Shown: positions 1 to 11,905, numbered from the stretch's first letter. The stretch: 64,000 nucleotides of DNA from Archegozetes longisetosus (GCA_018873245.2 JAEMBT020000008.1:7780238-7844237); one strand, 5' to 3'. Numbers and translations: made by a program. Notes: generated by a model not told the origin, from the letters alone.

Positions 1-1518
1 GTTTAGTTATAATTATAATTCTTAGCTTCACAATAACGTTAGTCGAGTTAAAGTCTGTCAAAAAGTATTTTTGGGAATTCTCGGCATCAAAATAAGCGCC
101 TTAAGACGAAAGATATTAAAAAATCGTATGAATTCTAATGATATGAGAGGCAAACATAATTCTAGACCTAATAAAACACCTTATATAGCACGTGAAGATG
201 TAAAAGACCTAATAATATCACTATCGACTGAGCAAACACATTATGGGAAAAATAAAAACAAAAAATATTTATCAACTGAATTCGGGAGCGTCGCTAATAT
301 CTATAGACTTTTTTTAGATTTATATCCAGAACACAAAATTGATGTTTCGTATACAGTTTTTCTCAAATATTCAAAACTTATGAGATATCTATTAAGAAGC
401 CAAGAGTTGATATATGCGAAGTTTGTGACAAATTGAGAATTCAAATCATTAATTACCAGAAAAACAAAGAAATTGAATCAATGAATGAGATAAAAAAAGA
501 ACTACTGTTGCATGAAAATGAGGCTCAAAAGTTTTATTATTATAAAAACGAGATCAAAAATAAGCTTTTAAACGATATAACGCAAGCTGCAATTTGCTAC
601 GACTTTCAAAAAAATCTTCAATTGCCTAAGACTAACGTTTCAGTCGAGTATTATTTACGAAAATTTTATTGTTATAATTTTGGAATACATGACTTGAAAT
701 CAAATAAAGCGGTTATGTATTTGTATCCTGAGAATTTTGCAAAAAAGGGTTCCAATGAAGTTATTTCGTTCATTAATTACTATATTAATAATACTTTGAG
801 TAGTGATGTGAAGATTTTGCATATTTTTTCGGATAATTATTTTTCTCAAAATAAAAACAAGTTCTTATGGGCATTTTATAAGCATATCACAATATGTGGC
901 AAGCTCAATAAAATTATTATCTATTATCCAAATCCTGGTCACTCACGTATGGAAATAGATGGAGATTTTGGACGGATTGAAGGCAATAAAAAACATTATG
1001 AAAAAGTTTATTCTCCCTCAGAATATGAACGAATTATTAAAAACACGGGCATTGAAAACCCCTTCGAAGTGATTTCAGTAAATTATTCAAATTCTTATGA
1101 CTCTCATTCTAATAATAAAGTTGTAAAAGTTTATAAATATAAGGAAAAGTTGAGCAAAATTGTGAAAACTCAGATAAATCATTGTAAGAATGTAAGAAAA
1201 ATAGAGTTCACTCGAAAAAATATTAAAATTTCTTTTTCGTTGAGTGAAAATTGTGAACAAGAATTGGAAATTTTCAAACCAAACACTGACTTTACAAACT
1301 TTGATAATATTTTTAATGATATTGATCTCGCGTATGAAAAACCTCTGCCTATATCTCGCGAAAAGCTTTTGGACATTTATAAGATTCTTGAATACGTTCC
1401 TAAAACAGTCAATTCAAAATTTTATGATACACTATACAGTTTGGACGATAATTGTACAAAAAGTCAGAAATTATTACACGATCTGTTCGATAAAAACAAT
1501 AAAAAAAATAAGAAATGA
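1..1518 (+). pseudogene. DUF7869 / arthropod transposase-like gene, frameshifted, cut by the window edge
   Basis: The reading frame up to about 385 has the N-terminal region of this widespread arthropod family: VCQKVFLGILGI, then RGKH and a YLSTEFGSVANIYRLF-type segment. The frame from about 388 to 1518 continues with VDICEVCDKL, ICYDFQKNLQLPK, FGIH, a SDN-SQNKN segment and DGDFGRIEG, which match the DUF7869 core with its conserved acidic residues. The two parts lie in different frames. A one-base shift near 380-390 would join them just before the PRVDICEVCD motif. A stop at 23-25 and the window edge truncate the 5' end. Family membership is from memory of the motifs. This is probably a domesticated or dead transposase-like gene with no visible partner genes; the exact superfamily is not settled. 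Confidence 0.7.
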
Positions 1519-2105
1519 GTCAAAATGTAATAAAAAACTAAAAATAGGTAAATTTTAATTGTTAAACTGTGTCAGATGTATAAGTTTGTGATTTTTGAGA
1601 ACAAATTTTTTTGATTGTATTTAATGTGCAGTAAATATGAAGTTTCCTACTTATTAACTCAATAAATATTTCTTAAACTCAAAACTCATTGATATAAACT
1701 TGTAATGTGTCAACTCTGACAAATATGGAATAATTAAGTTGAAGTCAGTATTCGGTTAACTTTGTATTGAGTCAAACGCTGAATAAAGTTTAAAATGTAA
1801 TTATAAGCCCTTTTGCTTTTTCAAACAAGTAGAGAAGTACTTTTCGACTTTAATGCTTGAATATGCAGAAAAACATTAAGTAGTGAATTATTAATATTTG
1901 TCGAAATGAAACCTAAGTTCAAAAAAAAATTTATATTTCATGTGATAAAAATAATTTTGAACCTAGAATAATCTCTCAAAGAATGTTCAGTAGTTCTGTA
2001 TTTCTTAAACACGTAAGTTTATTAAGCGTCCCAGGTTTCTTGCTACTTATAAAATGAAAATTAATTCATTTATTTTTATTCTTATTTAAAATACACAGAT
2101 TATGA
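1519..2105. other. Intergenic, AT-rich
   Basis: No supported gene. A TATAAAA box at 2048-2054 lies 52 bases before the ATG at 2106 and could serve the receptor gene downstream. Confidence 0.5.
2048..2054 (+). promoter_or_regulatory. Candidate TATA box of receptor gene 1
   Basis: TATAAAA just upstream of the first ATG of the receptor-like gene. Such matches are common in AT-rich DNA, so this is weak. Confidence 0.3.
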
Positions 2106-4332
2106 ATGGAGTCTGAAAACAGTGTATTCGATGCTAATAAGGCTTTAACTCCAGAATTAGTACTCAATTCAGTAGATTCTCACTTATATCGAATAGGCTT
2201 ATCTCTATTTCCCAATGAATTTGTCAAAAGGAAAAAGTTTCATAATCCAAAATTTATATTCATTATTCAATTACAGCTATTTGTACGTGGTTTTATTTCA
2301 TTATTTTCTTCAGGAGAAGATTCAGACCTTTATGTATATTTTGGAGAGTTTGGATATTTTTTCAACGCTAGAGTACATGTCGATATCTCATCTTGTCTTA
2401 TAACTTCGATATCAATCATGTCCCAAATTCTTCATTACTATAACTATAAGAATGGTATAAATCCCTCTTATCTCAAACCATTTAAGATGCTATCGGGTTT
2501 AATTTCACCCAAAAGTATTGGTCTCACAAATAAAGAAGATATCTATAAATTGATAGAAGTTGCGAAAATCTCATTCTTCGTTTGGAGACTGATATCTAAT
2601 CTGACATTCTGGGCCGGTTTTGCTATAATGTTTTTAGCGATTATTCGAAACGAATCGATTATACTATTGCTAATATTTGGTATTTCTCATAGCTTTCTAT
2701 GGGGTATATCTTGTTATTATATCTTCGGTATTATTGTCTCACAAATAGTCTACTTCTATATAATCTGTTATTATCTGAAATGCAAAATGTTCCGAACCAA
2801 TGAAAGAATAAGAAATTCACTCAAAATCCAAACCAACTCTCGTTTGAATTTGATTAATTCAATACAATCCTTGATGTCAATACATGAAGAAATTAATGAT
2901 TATAACAATAACTATTGGTCGAAATTTCTGTTCTATATTTGGATATCACTCGCATCCATAATTAGTACACTTGTTTATCCGTCTTTGTTCGGAAAAATGG
3001 ATTTTCTGCCAAGATTTATTTTTTTTCTATACCAGTCTTTTATTTATTTTGATCTTAATATTAGTCATTAAGACCGCGTCATCGGTTCATTGTGAAGCTA
3101 ATCAATCATATAAGTTATTGAATTCTTGTATCCTATCACTCAGTAACAGACGCTTGAATATTGTAATAACGTCTTAGTTCTTAATTAGACCTATATCATA
3201 ATACTTTTGTAATAACCTATATTTCTAAACTCTAATTTTCATAACTCACCTTATATGTCAACATTTATTACTGACTTAAAGATTATTTTTGTTTATGCAA
3301 AAGAAATCTTCACATACTTGTCTCAACTGTACAAGTTATGAAGACAGCTGATAATAAGCATATTTCATCTCTTAAAACCTACCTAAGTATGTCCTAATTA
3401 TACAATTTTCCAATCATAGCTAAATGTGCTATTAACCTTGTAAGGTTTAGCCTATCGTTGTAAAATATTTTCCAATTTAATCCGCCTATTGTTCCTATAA
3501 AATGTCGGGTTTTTCCTAAATTTTTCTCTCTTTCTTCCAGTGTTAAATCATGTGAAATTTTATGTAATTGTGGTTATGTTTAATAAAGTGCTTATATTTT
3601 AAAAATTGATTTCGTACACGCTACTATTAAAGATCCAGACTTTACAATATATCTAAATGATTGAAGGTTTGAATCAAAACTAGTATAATCAAAATTAAAT
3701 TTTTATTCAAATTTTTCGAATTATAGTTAATGTCATTTATTGAGAAATGCGGTCAGAAAAGAGTTGGGTTTTATTGTTGGAAACTATTTATAATTAATTA
3801 TTTCCGTGGATATGAAGTCATTATTTGCTAATAAAACAACGAAAAACATCTTAAATTGACTTTGTCTTTCAACAGATCTGTGAGTTGTAATTAAAGACAA
3901 GCACGATATCGTTGTCTCCGATAGCCGAAATATAACTCAATTTCTCAGTCCCTCATTACTTTATACTGGTCTCGTATTTTAAACATTTATTTTAAAACTT
4001 TTAAAGTGAAATCTGAGTTACAACTGTTAGGAGCGAGAGCCTCAATAGTGAAAAGCATTTGTTTTTATATCATAAAATGAGAAATAAATGACTATAATAT
4101 CAAAAGAACTCATACTTTTCAATCAATAGGTCGAAAAGTAGCCCTGAGTTTGCAAAGTACAGATGACTTTGCCTTGACTAAAGTGTAAGTATAAAGTTAA
4201 GTACAAATAATCTTAAATGAACTTTAATTAACTATTTATATGTATATAAAATCGCTTGCTGTCGGTTTTATTTCGTCACAGATCGTTTTGATGACAATTA
4301 TCTTCCTGTTGAAAATTATAGAAATCTCGTAA
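2106..4332 (+). CDS. Gustatory-receptor-like multi-pass membrane protein 1 (three exons, one frameshift)
   Basis: Exon 1 (2106-3162) encodes several hydrophobic segments. It contains SHLYRIGLSLFP near the start, then SGLISPKSIGL, YFYIICYYLK, EINDYNNNYWSKF and ASSVHCEANQSYKLLN. The frame changes once in a run of eight T at about 3018-3026, after which it continues in frame +1; the paralogue at 46342 needs no shift here. Phase-0 exon 2 (3727-3816) encodes FIEKCGQKRVGFYCWKLF, and candidate exon 3 (4282-4332) encodes a last hydrophobic segment TIIFLLKIIEIS. Small phase-0 exons at the C-terminus are typical of arthropod gustatory receptors. The ligand is unknown. The length of about 398 residues fits the family. 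The shift may be a homopolymer assembly error or a young pseudogene. The exon 3 assignment is inference. Confidence 0.65.
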
Positions 4333-5159
4333 AGAGACTTGAATTGAATGCACGATCAAAAATAGACATTATTATAACACCTCTCAAGATAATTGGTATG
4401 AGAAAAGTTTGATTAATGGTCATTTTTATTAATACCCTTATGAATGTAAATCTATATCAATGTAAATGCAAAATTGTTTTAAAACCATTTTTTATTGTAT
4501 GTAATGTTGGTGAAGGCAGAAATCTATGCTAAATTTGTTTTTACTATCTATTTAGTTGTTCGTAAATAAAAATTATATTCGAGATAAAACTATTCAGTAT
4601 TATTATACATTTTTCTGTATCGATTAAATTAATTGCTATATTAAATAAAAATATTTTTTGTGAGAATTTATTACAAAATGCTTACATGTTTATTTTGGTT
4701 AACTTTGTAACGAGCGTTGGATTAAGTGAACAATGATCCATAAATAATTTATATCTTTGAATTTATGATGCCTAAATTTAAAAAATTTATCTCTGTCATA
4801 AACCTGTTCAAATTTTCCTTCAATAAATTTGAAGTTTACAGAAACCAAGCGTAAAATACGTGAAATAATAAGATTGTCTATTTATCGACTAAATTTTAAT
4901 GTTATTGAAATTCAATTAAAAAAAATTTATCCCAACCAAACTCAAATTAATAGTTACACCATTTGTATTGACTTGATGTTATAACATATATTATACATAT
5001 CGTCGTTCTAGAATTATACAATCCTAATGTCATTTTTGGCGAATTTGAGTTATTGAAAGATTGAATAATTACTTTTCATGCTCTTTAAAAATATAGAAAA
5101 GTTTTGAAAATATCTCAACCCATTGGCCTACAATCAAGGTTTGAATTTTAGTTAATTTC
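4333..5159. other. Intergenic, AT-rich
   Basis: No gene, RNA or clear repeat seen. Confidence 0.5.
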
Positions 5160-5935
5160 GTGAAATCACAAAAAGTACTCGATGTGAGGAGTCTAACGAT
5201 ATATCACATGCCATGTTTTATCCATAAATTACGTGAAAATTTTTGGATTTTTATATATCCAGGCACCCACCCGACCACCTTAGGCACCCACTTGACCACC
5301 CCAGACACCCACACTCCATTCATCCTTCTGTCAAAGTACCTGATGGCGACTTGTTTAACCTAACCACCACGAACCCGATTTAACCTAAGCTGAAGATAGC
5401 TTGAGATCGCTTCGCGACCTGACGTAATTTTCACTTAGGTTAAATCACGCACGTGGATACTTAATTATTTTATAGAGAATTATCTTGTATCGAATTTCGG
5501 AGGAGATACCTAGCGATAGAACTATTTTTGAGTTTTTAGAATATTTCATTTTAAAGTAATTTATAGATAGAATATGGACATGTAATATATCATTCGACTC
5601 ACTACATCGAGTACTATTAGGATCGAATATCAAAAGTATGTGCCCTTAAAAGGCACCATCTACCGGTTAATGTCACTTTTGGAGATTTGGCCTCGAAATG
5701 ACCTTGAAGATGACCTTTTTGATCTTGGGTCATGTAATATTCTGAACCAGCTTGACGAGTTTTATAAGAAAATATCATCAAAAGTAGACGCTCCAAAAGG
5801 CACCATCTACCCAACTTCTCGACCCCCAAGATTCAGTTCGTTGAGCTGAACATTTTGATACCACAATTGACCACTTCCAACCCGAACCTGACCACTTCTG
5901 GCCACCCATATCGGTCTAAGGATGATTTTACAAAA
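5160..5935. repeat. Dispersed repeat, relative of the 48.6-49.1 kb element
   Basis: The segment near 5865-5910 (GACCACTTC, GAACCTGACCACTTCTGGCC) is inverted relative to 48940-48985. The motif GATTCAGTTCGT-GAGCT (5830-5850) recurs at 48691. Inside, AAAAGGCACCATCTACC occurs twice, 149 bases apart (5648 and 5797). Short C-rich direct repeats of CACCCAC-type occur at 5264-5315. There is no coding signal; small open frames here are composition artefacts. Confidence 0.6.
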
Positions 5936-5994
5936 TTAAAGGCTCTGTGATATAAATCCAAATTTTAGCTACTACCTCAGATGCGGGTGGTATA

Positions 5995-7849
5995 CACATT
6001 CCACGGTTCGTAACTAGGAGTGTTTGAACGCTTGTAGCTTGGTCAAAAATAGACCGATTTTAATGCGGTTTGTTTTAAAATGTAGAAAAACTGAACAGAA
6101 ATATCATATCAAAATTTCACCTTGCTATCTCAACAAATAAAAAATCCAGAAATAAAATACATAAGTTATTTAAAAAACGGTTATTTTTAACTTTTATTGT
6201 CACATACACTGTGTGTGACCCCCGAAGTCAATGTTTTGCGAAATGTAAACAAACTCTTGAGTTCTGTTAATGTGATTTGCAAACAAATACTTTAATTTGA
6301 TTGAGTTTCAATTGATTTGCAATGCCATTGACTAAAGAGGAAAGATAGTTAAAGTTTCGGCGTTTCATTCAAATGGAATGGTCTGGACAGAAGTCATCGG
6401 TGATAATAATAGAATTAGGTAAGTAATTAAAATGAATTTTATTTGTAGTCTAATTAATAAATTATTGTTTTAGACATTAATAAGAATACGTTCACTGAAT
6501 GGAATCGCATTGACGAGGAGAACGAGCTTTTCCTGTCCGTCAAACGAGGCCTAACTCAAGGAGAACTCAAGAAGACTACTCCAGAGGACGACCAGGCATT
6601 GCGAGCGATGGCTTTGGCAAACAATTGGAGTTCACTCAGCGATTTGCGGCAATTACCAGAATTTCAAGAGAATGAGAGACTGGGAACAGTGTCAGACACA
6701 AGATTAAGACTACGTCTGCGTTCATCTGGTATTAAATCTTTATTTATTAAATATAAAAATATTAATTTTTATTTAAATATTAAGGAGTGAGACGAAGAGT
6801 GGCCGCAATCAAGCAACGACTGCGAGAGTGACACAAAGAGGCGCGACTGCGATACGCCAACTTAATGATAGACTGGACTTTCGTGAACTGGGCTCACGTG
6901 ATATTCATCGACGAATTTCACATCTCCAGCGCCAGAGGTGGTCGGCTTTGGGTATGGCGCGAAAACAACACCCGTTATGAAGAGCGCAACATTGCTGAAG
7001 TCAATGTCACGAACAGAGTTACTGTCTCTTTTGTGCTTTTGTAAGTGCTTAATAAGTTTTAGAAAATAATTGTAAATTAATTTCTATTTATTTTAAAGCT
7101 TCAGTTTCCACGGCTTGGGAGAGATCCACATCTTGGAGCGCACAAACGCTCAAACGTATACAGAATTTCTTGAGGAGAAAGTTCTGCCTTATATCGACCA
7201 GCATTACGATGACGGCCACGTGTATCTGCCCCACGACAATCACCCGGTTCACACGTCTAATTTCGTGAGAGAATGGATCGACACAAATATTGGAGCCGTT
7301 GAAGACTGTTATCCCACACCCGGCGTAATTATTGATTTATTTTAATTTAATTTAATTCTAATTTTTATTATCAGTCTCTCGCCAGATCTTAACCCTACTG
7401 AGAATTTCGGGTCAGTTCTCACGGGATTAGTTCGCTCTGTCCGTCCAGTGATTGACACGCGCGAAGACCTCGTGGCTGCACTCACCCGCGCTTTCGAGCA
7501 AATGCGTGGCCCGGGATGGCGTCAATTCTTCATCGATTTAGTTGAATCGATGCCGAGGCGTTTGGCGGAAGTTACCGCTGCTAATGGTGGTCATACTCGA
7601 TATTGAGTTTTAATTTCAAGTCATTATTAATTCAGATATTATTTAATATTTTCAAAAAAATTCATTTTCAATGTAACTTTTGCTTTAAAAATTAATTACT
7701 CTTTTGTGTCATGAGATAAAAATGGGAAATTTTGATATGACATTTCTGTTCAGTTTTTCTACATTTTAAAACAAACCGCATTAAAATCGGTCTATTTTTG
7801 ACCAAGCTACAAGCGTTCAAACACTCCTAGTTACGAACCGTGGAATGTG
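5995..7849 (+). mobile_element. Complete Tc1/mariner-type transposon, 124-bp TIRs, TA target duplication
   Basis: The ends are inverted repeats, 5995-6118 and 7726-7849, starting CACATTCCACGG. By eye they differ at about one position in 124. TA dinucleotides flank both ends (5993-5994, 7850-7851), as expected for Tc1/mariner insertion. The inside carries a transposase split by short AT-rich introns. The near-identity of the ends suggests a fairly recent insertion. Confidence 0.9.
6322..7606 (+). pseudogene. Tc1/mariner transposase with about four introns, inactivated
   Basis: The start is at 6322 (MPLTKEER). Coding blocks are joined by candidate introns 6419-6473, 6729-6784, 7041-7098 and 7325-7374, each 50-58 bases and very AT-rich. 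The exons are markedly more GC-rich than the surroundings. Motifs are VIFIDEFHIS (first Asp), LPHDNHPVHTS (second Asp) and LSPDLNPTENFGS (Glu). The second Asp-to-Glu spacing is about 37, so the family may be of DD37E type; this is uncertain because the phase across the last intron does not restore cleanly. In-frame stops are TAG at 6346-6348 and TGA at about 6830. The element therefore cannot make its own transposase as written. Confidence 0.8.
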
Positions 7850-8213
7850 TAGGTTTTTGGTTGAGAATCGGAGTTATTTTATCAAGGGTACACGCTAAGG
7901 TATATTATTTAGGTTTATCACAAGTTGTCAAATGGTAAATTAATTATCTATTCAAATTTTAATTGATGGAAAGATCATTTTTAGTTAATAGGAGGTCCTC
8001 AAATAGAATCTCTAGGTATTTAAGTGTTAGAAATGTATATTTTTCGAGAGTTATTTATTCCTGATCGAGAAATTCTGGAGTCTCGACTCTCGAAATTTTC
8101 AATATTTTTGTTAGGAAATTTAGTGTAATATAACATTAAAGTGAAAATATATTGATGTAGTATTTTTATTTCTACACTTTTTTTTTATAGAAGTATACCC
8201 TTTAAATCAGAAC

Positions 8214-8797
8214 TAGTGTTGTGAAAAGAAAATTTCTCGTCAAAAATCGAGAAATTTTCTTTTAATGAACCTCCCATAGAAATATATGAACCTCTCATAA
8301 AAATATATTAACCTCCCATAATAATATATGAACCTCCCAATGAAGTATATGAATCTCATATAGGGATATATGAATCACTCATAAAACATGATTTACATAT
8401 GCAAATATTAATCATTAAGTTTAAACAATTTAATTTAATTTCGAACTTAATTTTTAATACATTTAAGTGTTATTTATTCATAAATTCCTTAAAATGGCTG
8501 TAAAGACATGCTATACCGTTTGACGAATCCAAGGTTCATTATATTTCAATAGGACGTTCATATATTTCTATGGGAGGTTCATTAAAAGAAAATTTCTTGA
8601 CCATAGAAATATTTCCAGAAATATTTCTAGAAACTTTCTAGAAATTTTCTCGTCAAAAGAACTAAATCAATTATGTACTTTATTTTTAGAGGTCAGTACG
8701 ATAATCTCGAAGTTTATGGTATTACATCATAAAATGCTTAAAAATCGGTTGATTTTATCGAGTGTTCTGATTAGTGTTGGAAAATTTCTAGAAATTT
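8214..8797. mobile_element. hAT-type MITE, rearranged by a ~137-bp microinversion
   Basis: The left end is TAGTGTTGTG at 8214, preceded by ATCAGAAC (8206-8213). The right end lies reversed at 8772-8797 (TAGTGTTGGAAAATTTC), preceded by GTTCTGAT (8764-8771), the reverse complement of ATCAGAAC. The 110 bases 8661-8770 are the reverse complement of 16386-16495 in the partner duplicate. Undoing the inversion of about 8660-8797 gives a MITE with TAGTGTTG ends and a perfect 8-bp target duplication, as for hAT elements. Six degenerate copies of a 21-22-base unit (ATGAACCTCCCATAGAAATAT) lie at 8259-8390. Confidence 0.85.
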
Positions 8798-9352
8798 AGT
8801 GCAACTAACTTGTATAACAGTCCGCTTTCAATCGTGTTAATTCATATCCTTCATAAAGAGAAACTTGGCACGTTTCTCTCTTGATAGTCATTCATTCTCA
8901 TTAAAACTCACTGATTTGATATCTTTTGGGAACAAACAATCGAAGGCATGTTTTTCAAACTGTAATTTCGTGATAATTTTAAATTAACAATAATTATGAG
9001 TCTTTATTCATATTTTATTGTAACTAAAAATCAAGATTAAACGAATTCTTTAACAAATACTCCCATTTGGATTTCTAAAATCAAATTTATTTCAATTTCA
9101 ATTTATTTACTCATCCTATTAAAGAAATAATTGCTTTTGATCTCAGAAAATTTAAAATATTTTAGCTGTTAACATTTAATTTCATTTTTACTTTGCAATA
9201 GTTGTTTGATAGCATTAGAGTTAAGATATTGATTTAAGTCAGGATATGAACATCTTTCAAATCACCATTTGCTTAAAAACAAGATTTTCTCATAGTCTTT
9301 ATATATATATATATATAGTAATTTTAGTTTTAAAAAGTTACTGAATACAAAA

Positions 9353-9390
9353 ATGTACTCAAAATATGTTTCATTAGTATTTTGTGATAA
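9353..9390 (+). pseudogene. Carboxylesterase fragment A (start codon and 11 codons only)
   Basis: The ATG at 9353 opens with MYSKYVSLVFC, identical to the start of the complete esterase at 17040, then diverges and stops. The TATA-rich leader upstream is also shared. This is the truncated end of duplicate A. Confidence 0.8.
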
Positions 9391-10145
9391 ATAAAGCTCA
9401 GTAAATAAAAATTATGAATGTGCTCGAAAAATTGCTGATTCAACAATTAATTATAAAAACTGAAATAAAGGTAAACTAGGTGTCAAAATTACTCAGATTA
9501 TATTCTGTAGCAATGAAAATTATAATCGAAATAGAAAAAAGACTCATTGTTGATGTAAAATATCTTCAGAGTTATGAGTCAGAGTATTTAAAATGGCTTC
9601 CATTTCAACAAATCACCTCTTTCAATTTATTTCGAGTCGAATATTATTTGATGTGATATAAAATCATTTGAATTTACGTTACAAAGCTTGTACGACTTGA
9701 ATTGAAAAAATTTTTTAAATATAAAATTTCAGATGAGCAGTGTTGCCGCTTTAAGTCTACCAAAAAAGCCTATCTTAAAAAATAGCAAAAGCTGTTCTAA
9801 ATTTGATTACACTTTAATAGTGGTCAAGAATTTTGATTTTATAAATTCTGATTTTGTCTCGATCTCTTATGGCCCAGTACAATCTCATTTAGACTCGTAT
9901 CTCTTCAAAATTTTGTATACCATACCGTCTCGTTTCATGGGAACCCTTATCTTAATTTCGTAACTACTGACACTTTAATTTGGGGTTAGGGCATATGATT
10001 TGCGTTAAAATATTTTAGTTAGAGAGTATGCGTTTCATTTGATTTTTGCTGTTTAAAATTTATTCTTATGTCATTTAAATTGCAATTTTGATATATAATC
10101 AATTTATTATTTATAGTGAAAAAAATTTCGTTTAGTAAACTTTTT
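9391..10145. other. Intergenic, AT-rich
   Basis: A 76-codon open frame at 9733-9963 (MSSVAALSLPKKP) is preceded by a pyrimidine-poor ATTTCAG. I recognise no family and see no strong coding signal. Otherwise nothing. Confidence 0.4.
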
Positions 10146-10149
10146 GCGA

Positions 10150-10235
10150 ACTCGTCTCGTCCCACAAGACGAGATATCGAGAAATTCTGCGAGATTCTCG
10201 ACGAGACGAGATCTCGTTTTCAACAACAATACTAA
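10150..10235. repeat. CTCGTCTCG palindromic repeat, possible hAT MITE end
   Basis: ACTCGTCTCGTCCC faces GACGAGACGAGATCTCG within 70 bases. It is followed by TTTTCAACAACAATACTA, which resembles the reverse complement of a TAGT-TTG hAT end followed by palindromic subterminal sequence. The other end was not identified. Confidence 0.4.
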
Positions 10236-11389
10236 TAAAGGGTGGTAAGTTTTTTCTGTATAGAAATGAAAGTGTAACCCCTACTTCAAAAGTTTAAAAG
10301 GTTATTAAAGATTCAGATTTTACCTCTGATATCACTTGAATATATAACCCTAATGTGCAATCAGTTTATTGTAATAATTTATAAGGAATAAAGTTAAGCC
10401 TTTATACTCTTTTGATGAAGGGGTAAAACGTATATTTCTTTCTGGAAAGAAACTGACTACCTTTAATTCTAAGTTAAAATTAAATTTTGACCTAGAAAAG
10501 CTCAAAAAGGTTGACTTTCGGCCCATAAAGGTCGAAGGGTGACAACTCTGGACGAGTAGAATCTCTACAATGATGAAAAAAATTGTATATTTTATCATTT
10601 GATGAAGTTTTCTGATCGAATAAAAAATGTTTCACAAGCAATTTTAAAGCTTTACTAAAAAAATAATAGAATATCTAATCATCAAAATATAAGACTATTG
10701 CTCTCATTTTGATTGCTTGAGAAACTCGTGAATATATTAAGTATTCTTGACTTAAGAAAAAATTCGATGATCATTTAATAATTACCTAATGTTAGATACA
10801 CCCTTACCTGTTCATAGCTTGCGTGTTTATTGTGAACATTATACCGAATAAAAGCCCGTAAATTCCATACTGAAACGTTCAGTTATAGTGGATATTTTTG
10901 GCCGAAATATTCTTGTTGACACTTATTTTTCTACATGGCAAGAGATTCTTCAACTGAAGTTTGGTTAGAGTTGCGTTGAATTTTGGTTATTGAATGCTTT
11001 CTCTAAAATATCTTAAAAATCCCGAAGTACTACTGGATTTATAATGAATTATATTTTTACGGTGCTTACATTTAGCTCTTTCTTTACTAATTCTTTTAAA
11101 ATGATGCCAAACTCACAAACTTTTGTGGTTATTAATTATACTCCATGTAATTATCAATTATTTAAAAATGACTAACTGATGACTAGGATTATTTTGATGT
11201 TTTGATCTATTATTTCGTATTAAATCTCTCAAGTATTTGCGGGTGGACGTATTTTCATTTCAAATATAAATATGAGTAAAATCGGCTATAGATGTCTTTC
11301 TTAAAATTAATAATTCGAAATCTAAATTTCGAAACTCGCTAGAGTTTCGAAAGATTTCCTAATCGATACTCGAGAACTTACGTTATGCT
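10236..11389. other. Intergenic, AT-rich
   Basis: No supported gene. The 82-codon minus-strand frame at 10350-10598 has no recognisable domain. Confidence 0.45.
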
Positions 11390-11905
11390 CTGATGGTTCA
11401 CCGACAAGTGTTTGCGAGTAAAAAGCTATCAAGTAAAAATTTTCGCACGACAAAAGTTCACAGACGAAAGTTCACATTGTTCGTACATATAATTTGAGAC
11501 ATCAGAACATGATGTTTACAAACTTTTTATTTTAAACAATATAAGAATACAGTAGATATACAGCTCTATTGGGTACTAAAGATCTAAAATAGTACAATGT
11601 ATGTATACATATTTAAACTTGTAAACTAATGTTATGAGCTTTTCCTCGCAATAAGTCCAATAAATCAATGTTCCCATATTCTTCAACGATATTTGGAATA
11701 CGTTTAGCACAACCACTAATTGAATAACTTTTTCCTTTATCGCAAATTCATATCCTCGTACCAGTATTCTTCATCGGCGATAACATTTGCCAAAGAACTT
11801 ACATCCACGAACTTATATCATGCGAACATTTATCCGCTAATTTTTTACTTGAGAAAATTTGTTCACGAGCTATTGTCGTAAGAACTTTTGTCGCGATACA
11901 CTATT
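11390..11905. repeat. Inverted arms of a degenerate ~15-base minisatellite
   Basis: The left arm (about 11395-11490) reads as units like CGACAAAAGTTCACA and AGTAAAAATTTTCGCA. The right arm (about 11750-11900) in reverse complement reads CGACAAAAGTTCTTA, CGACAATAGCTCGTG, GATAAATGTTCGCAT, GATATAAGTTCGTG and so on. The same ~14-15-base unit is thus repeated in opposite orientation, with about 260 bases between. It is probably a non-autonomous DNA element; the exact ends are unclear. Confidence 0.5.

Larger units (their letters stand above)
7960..9390. repeat. Segmental duplicate A (partner 15275-17085)
   Basis: From CAAATTTTAATT-TGG through the 5' flank of the esterase to its first 11 codons, this segment matches 15275-17085 in the same order and orientation. 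Exceptions are the hAT insertion plus microinversion here (8214-8797) and a mariner in the partner (15481-16347). The similarity stops abruptly inside the esterase signal peptide. Confidence 0.85.

Noticed and set aside
8259..8390. CRISPR-like array of ~21-base repeats
   Set aside because: The units are contiguous and degenerate, without unique spacers, inside a eukaryotic MITE.
9733..9963. 76-codon frame MSSVAALSLPKKP
   Set aside because: No family, no conserved partner and no clear exon boundaries; kept only as a note.
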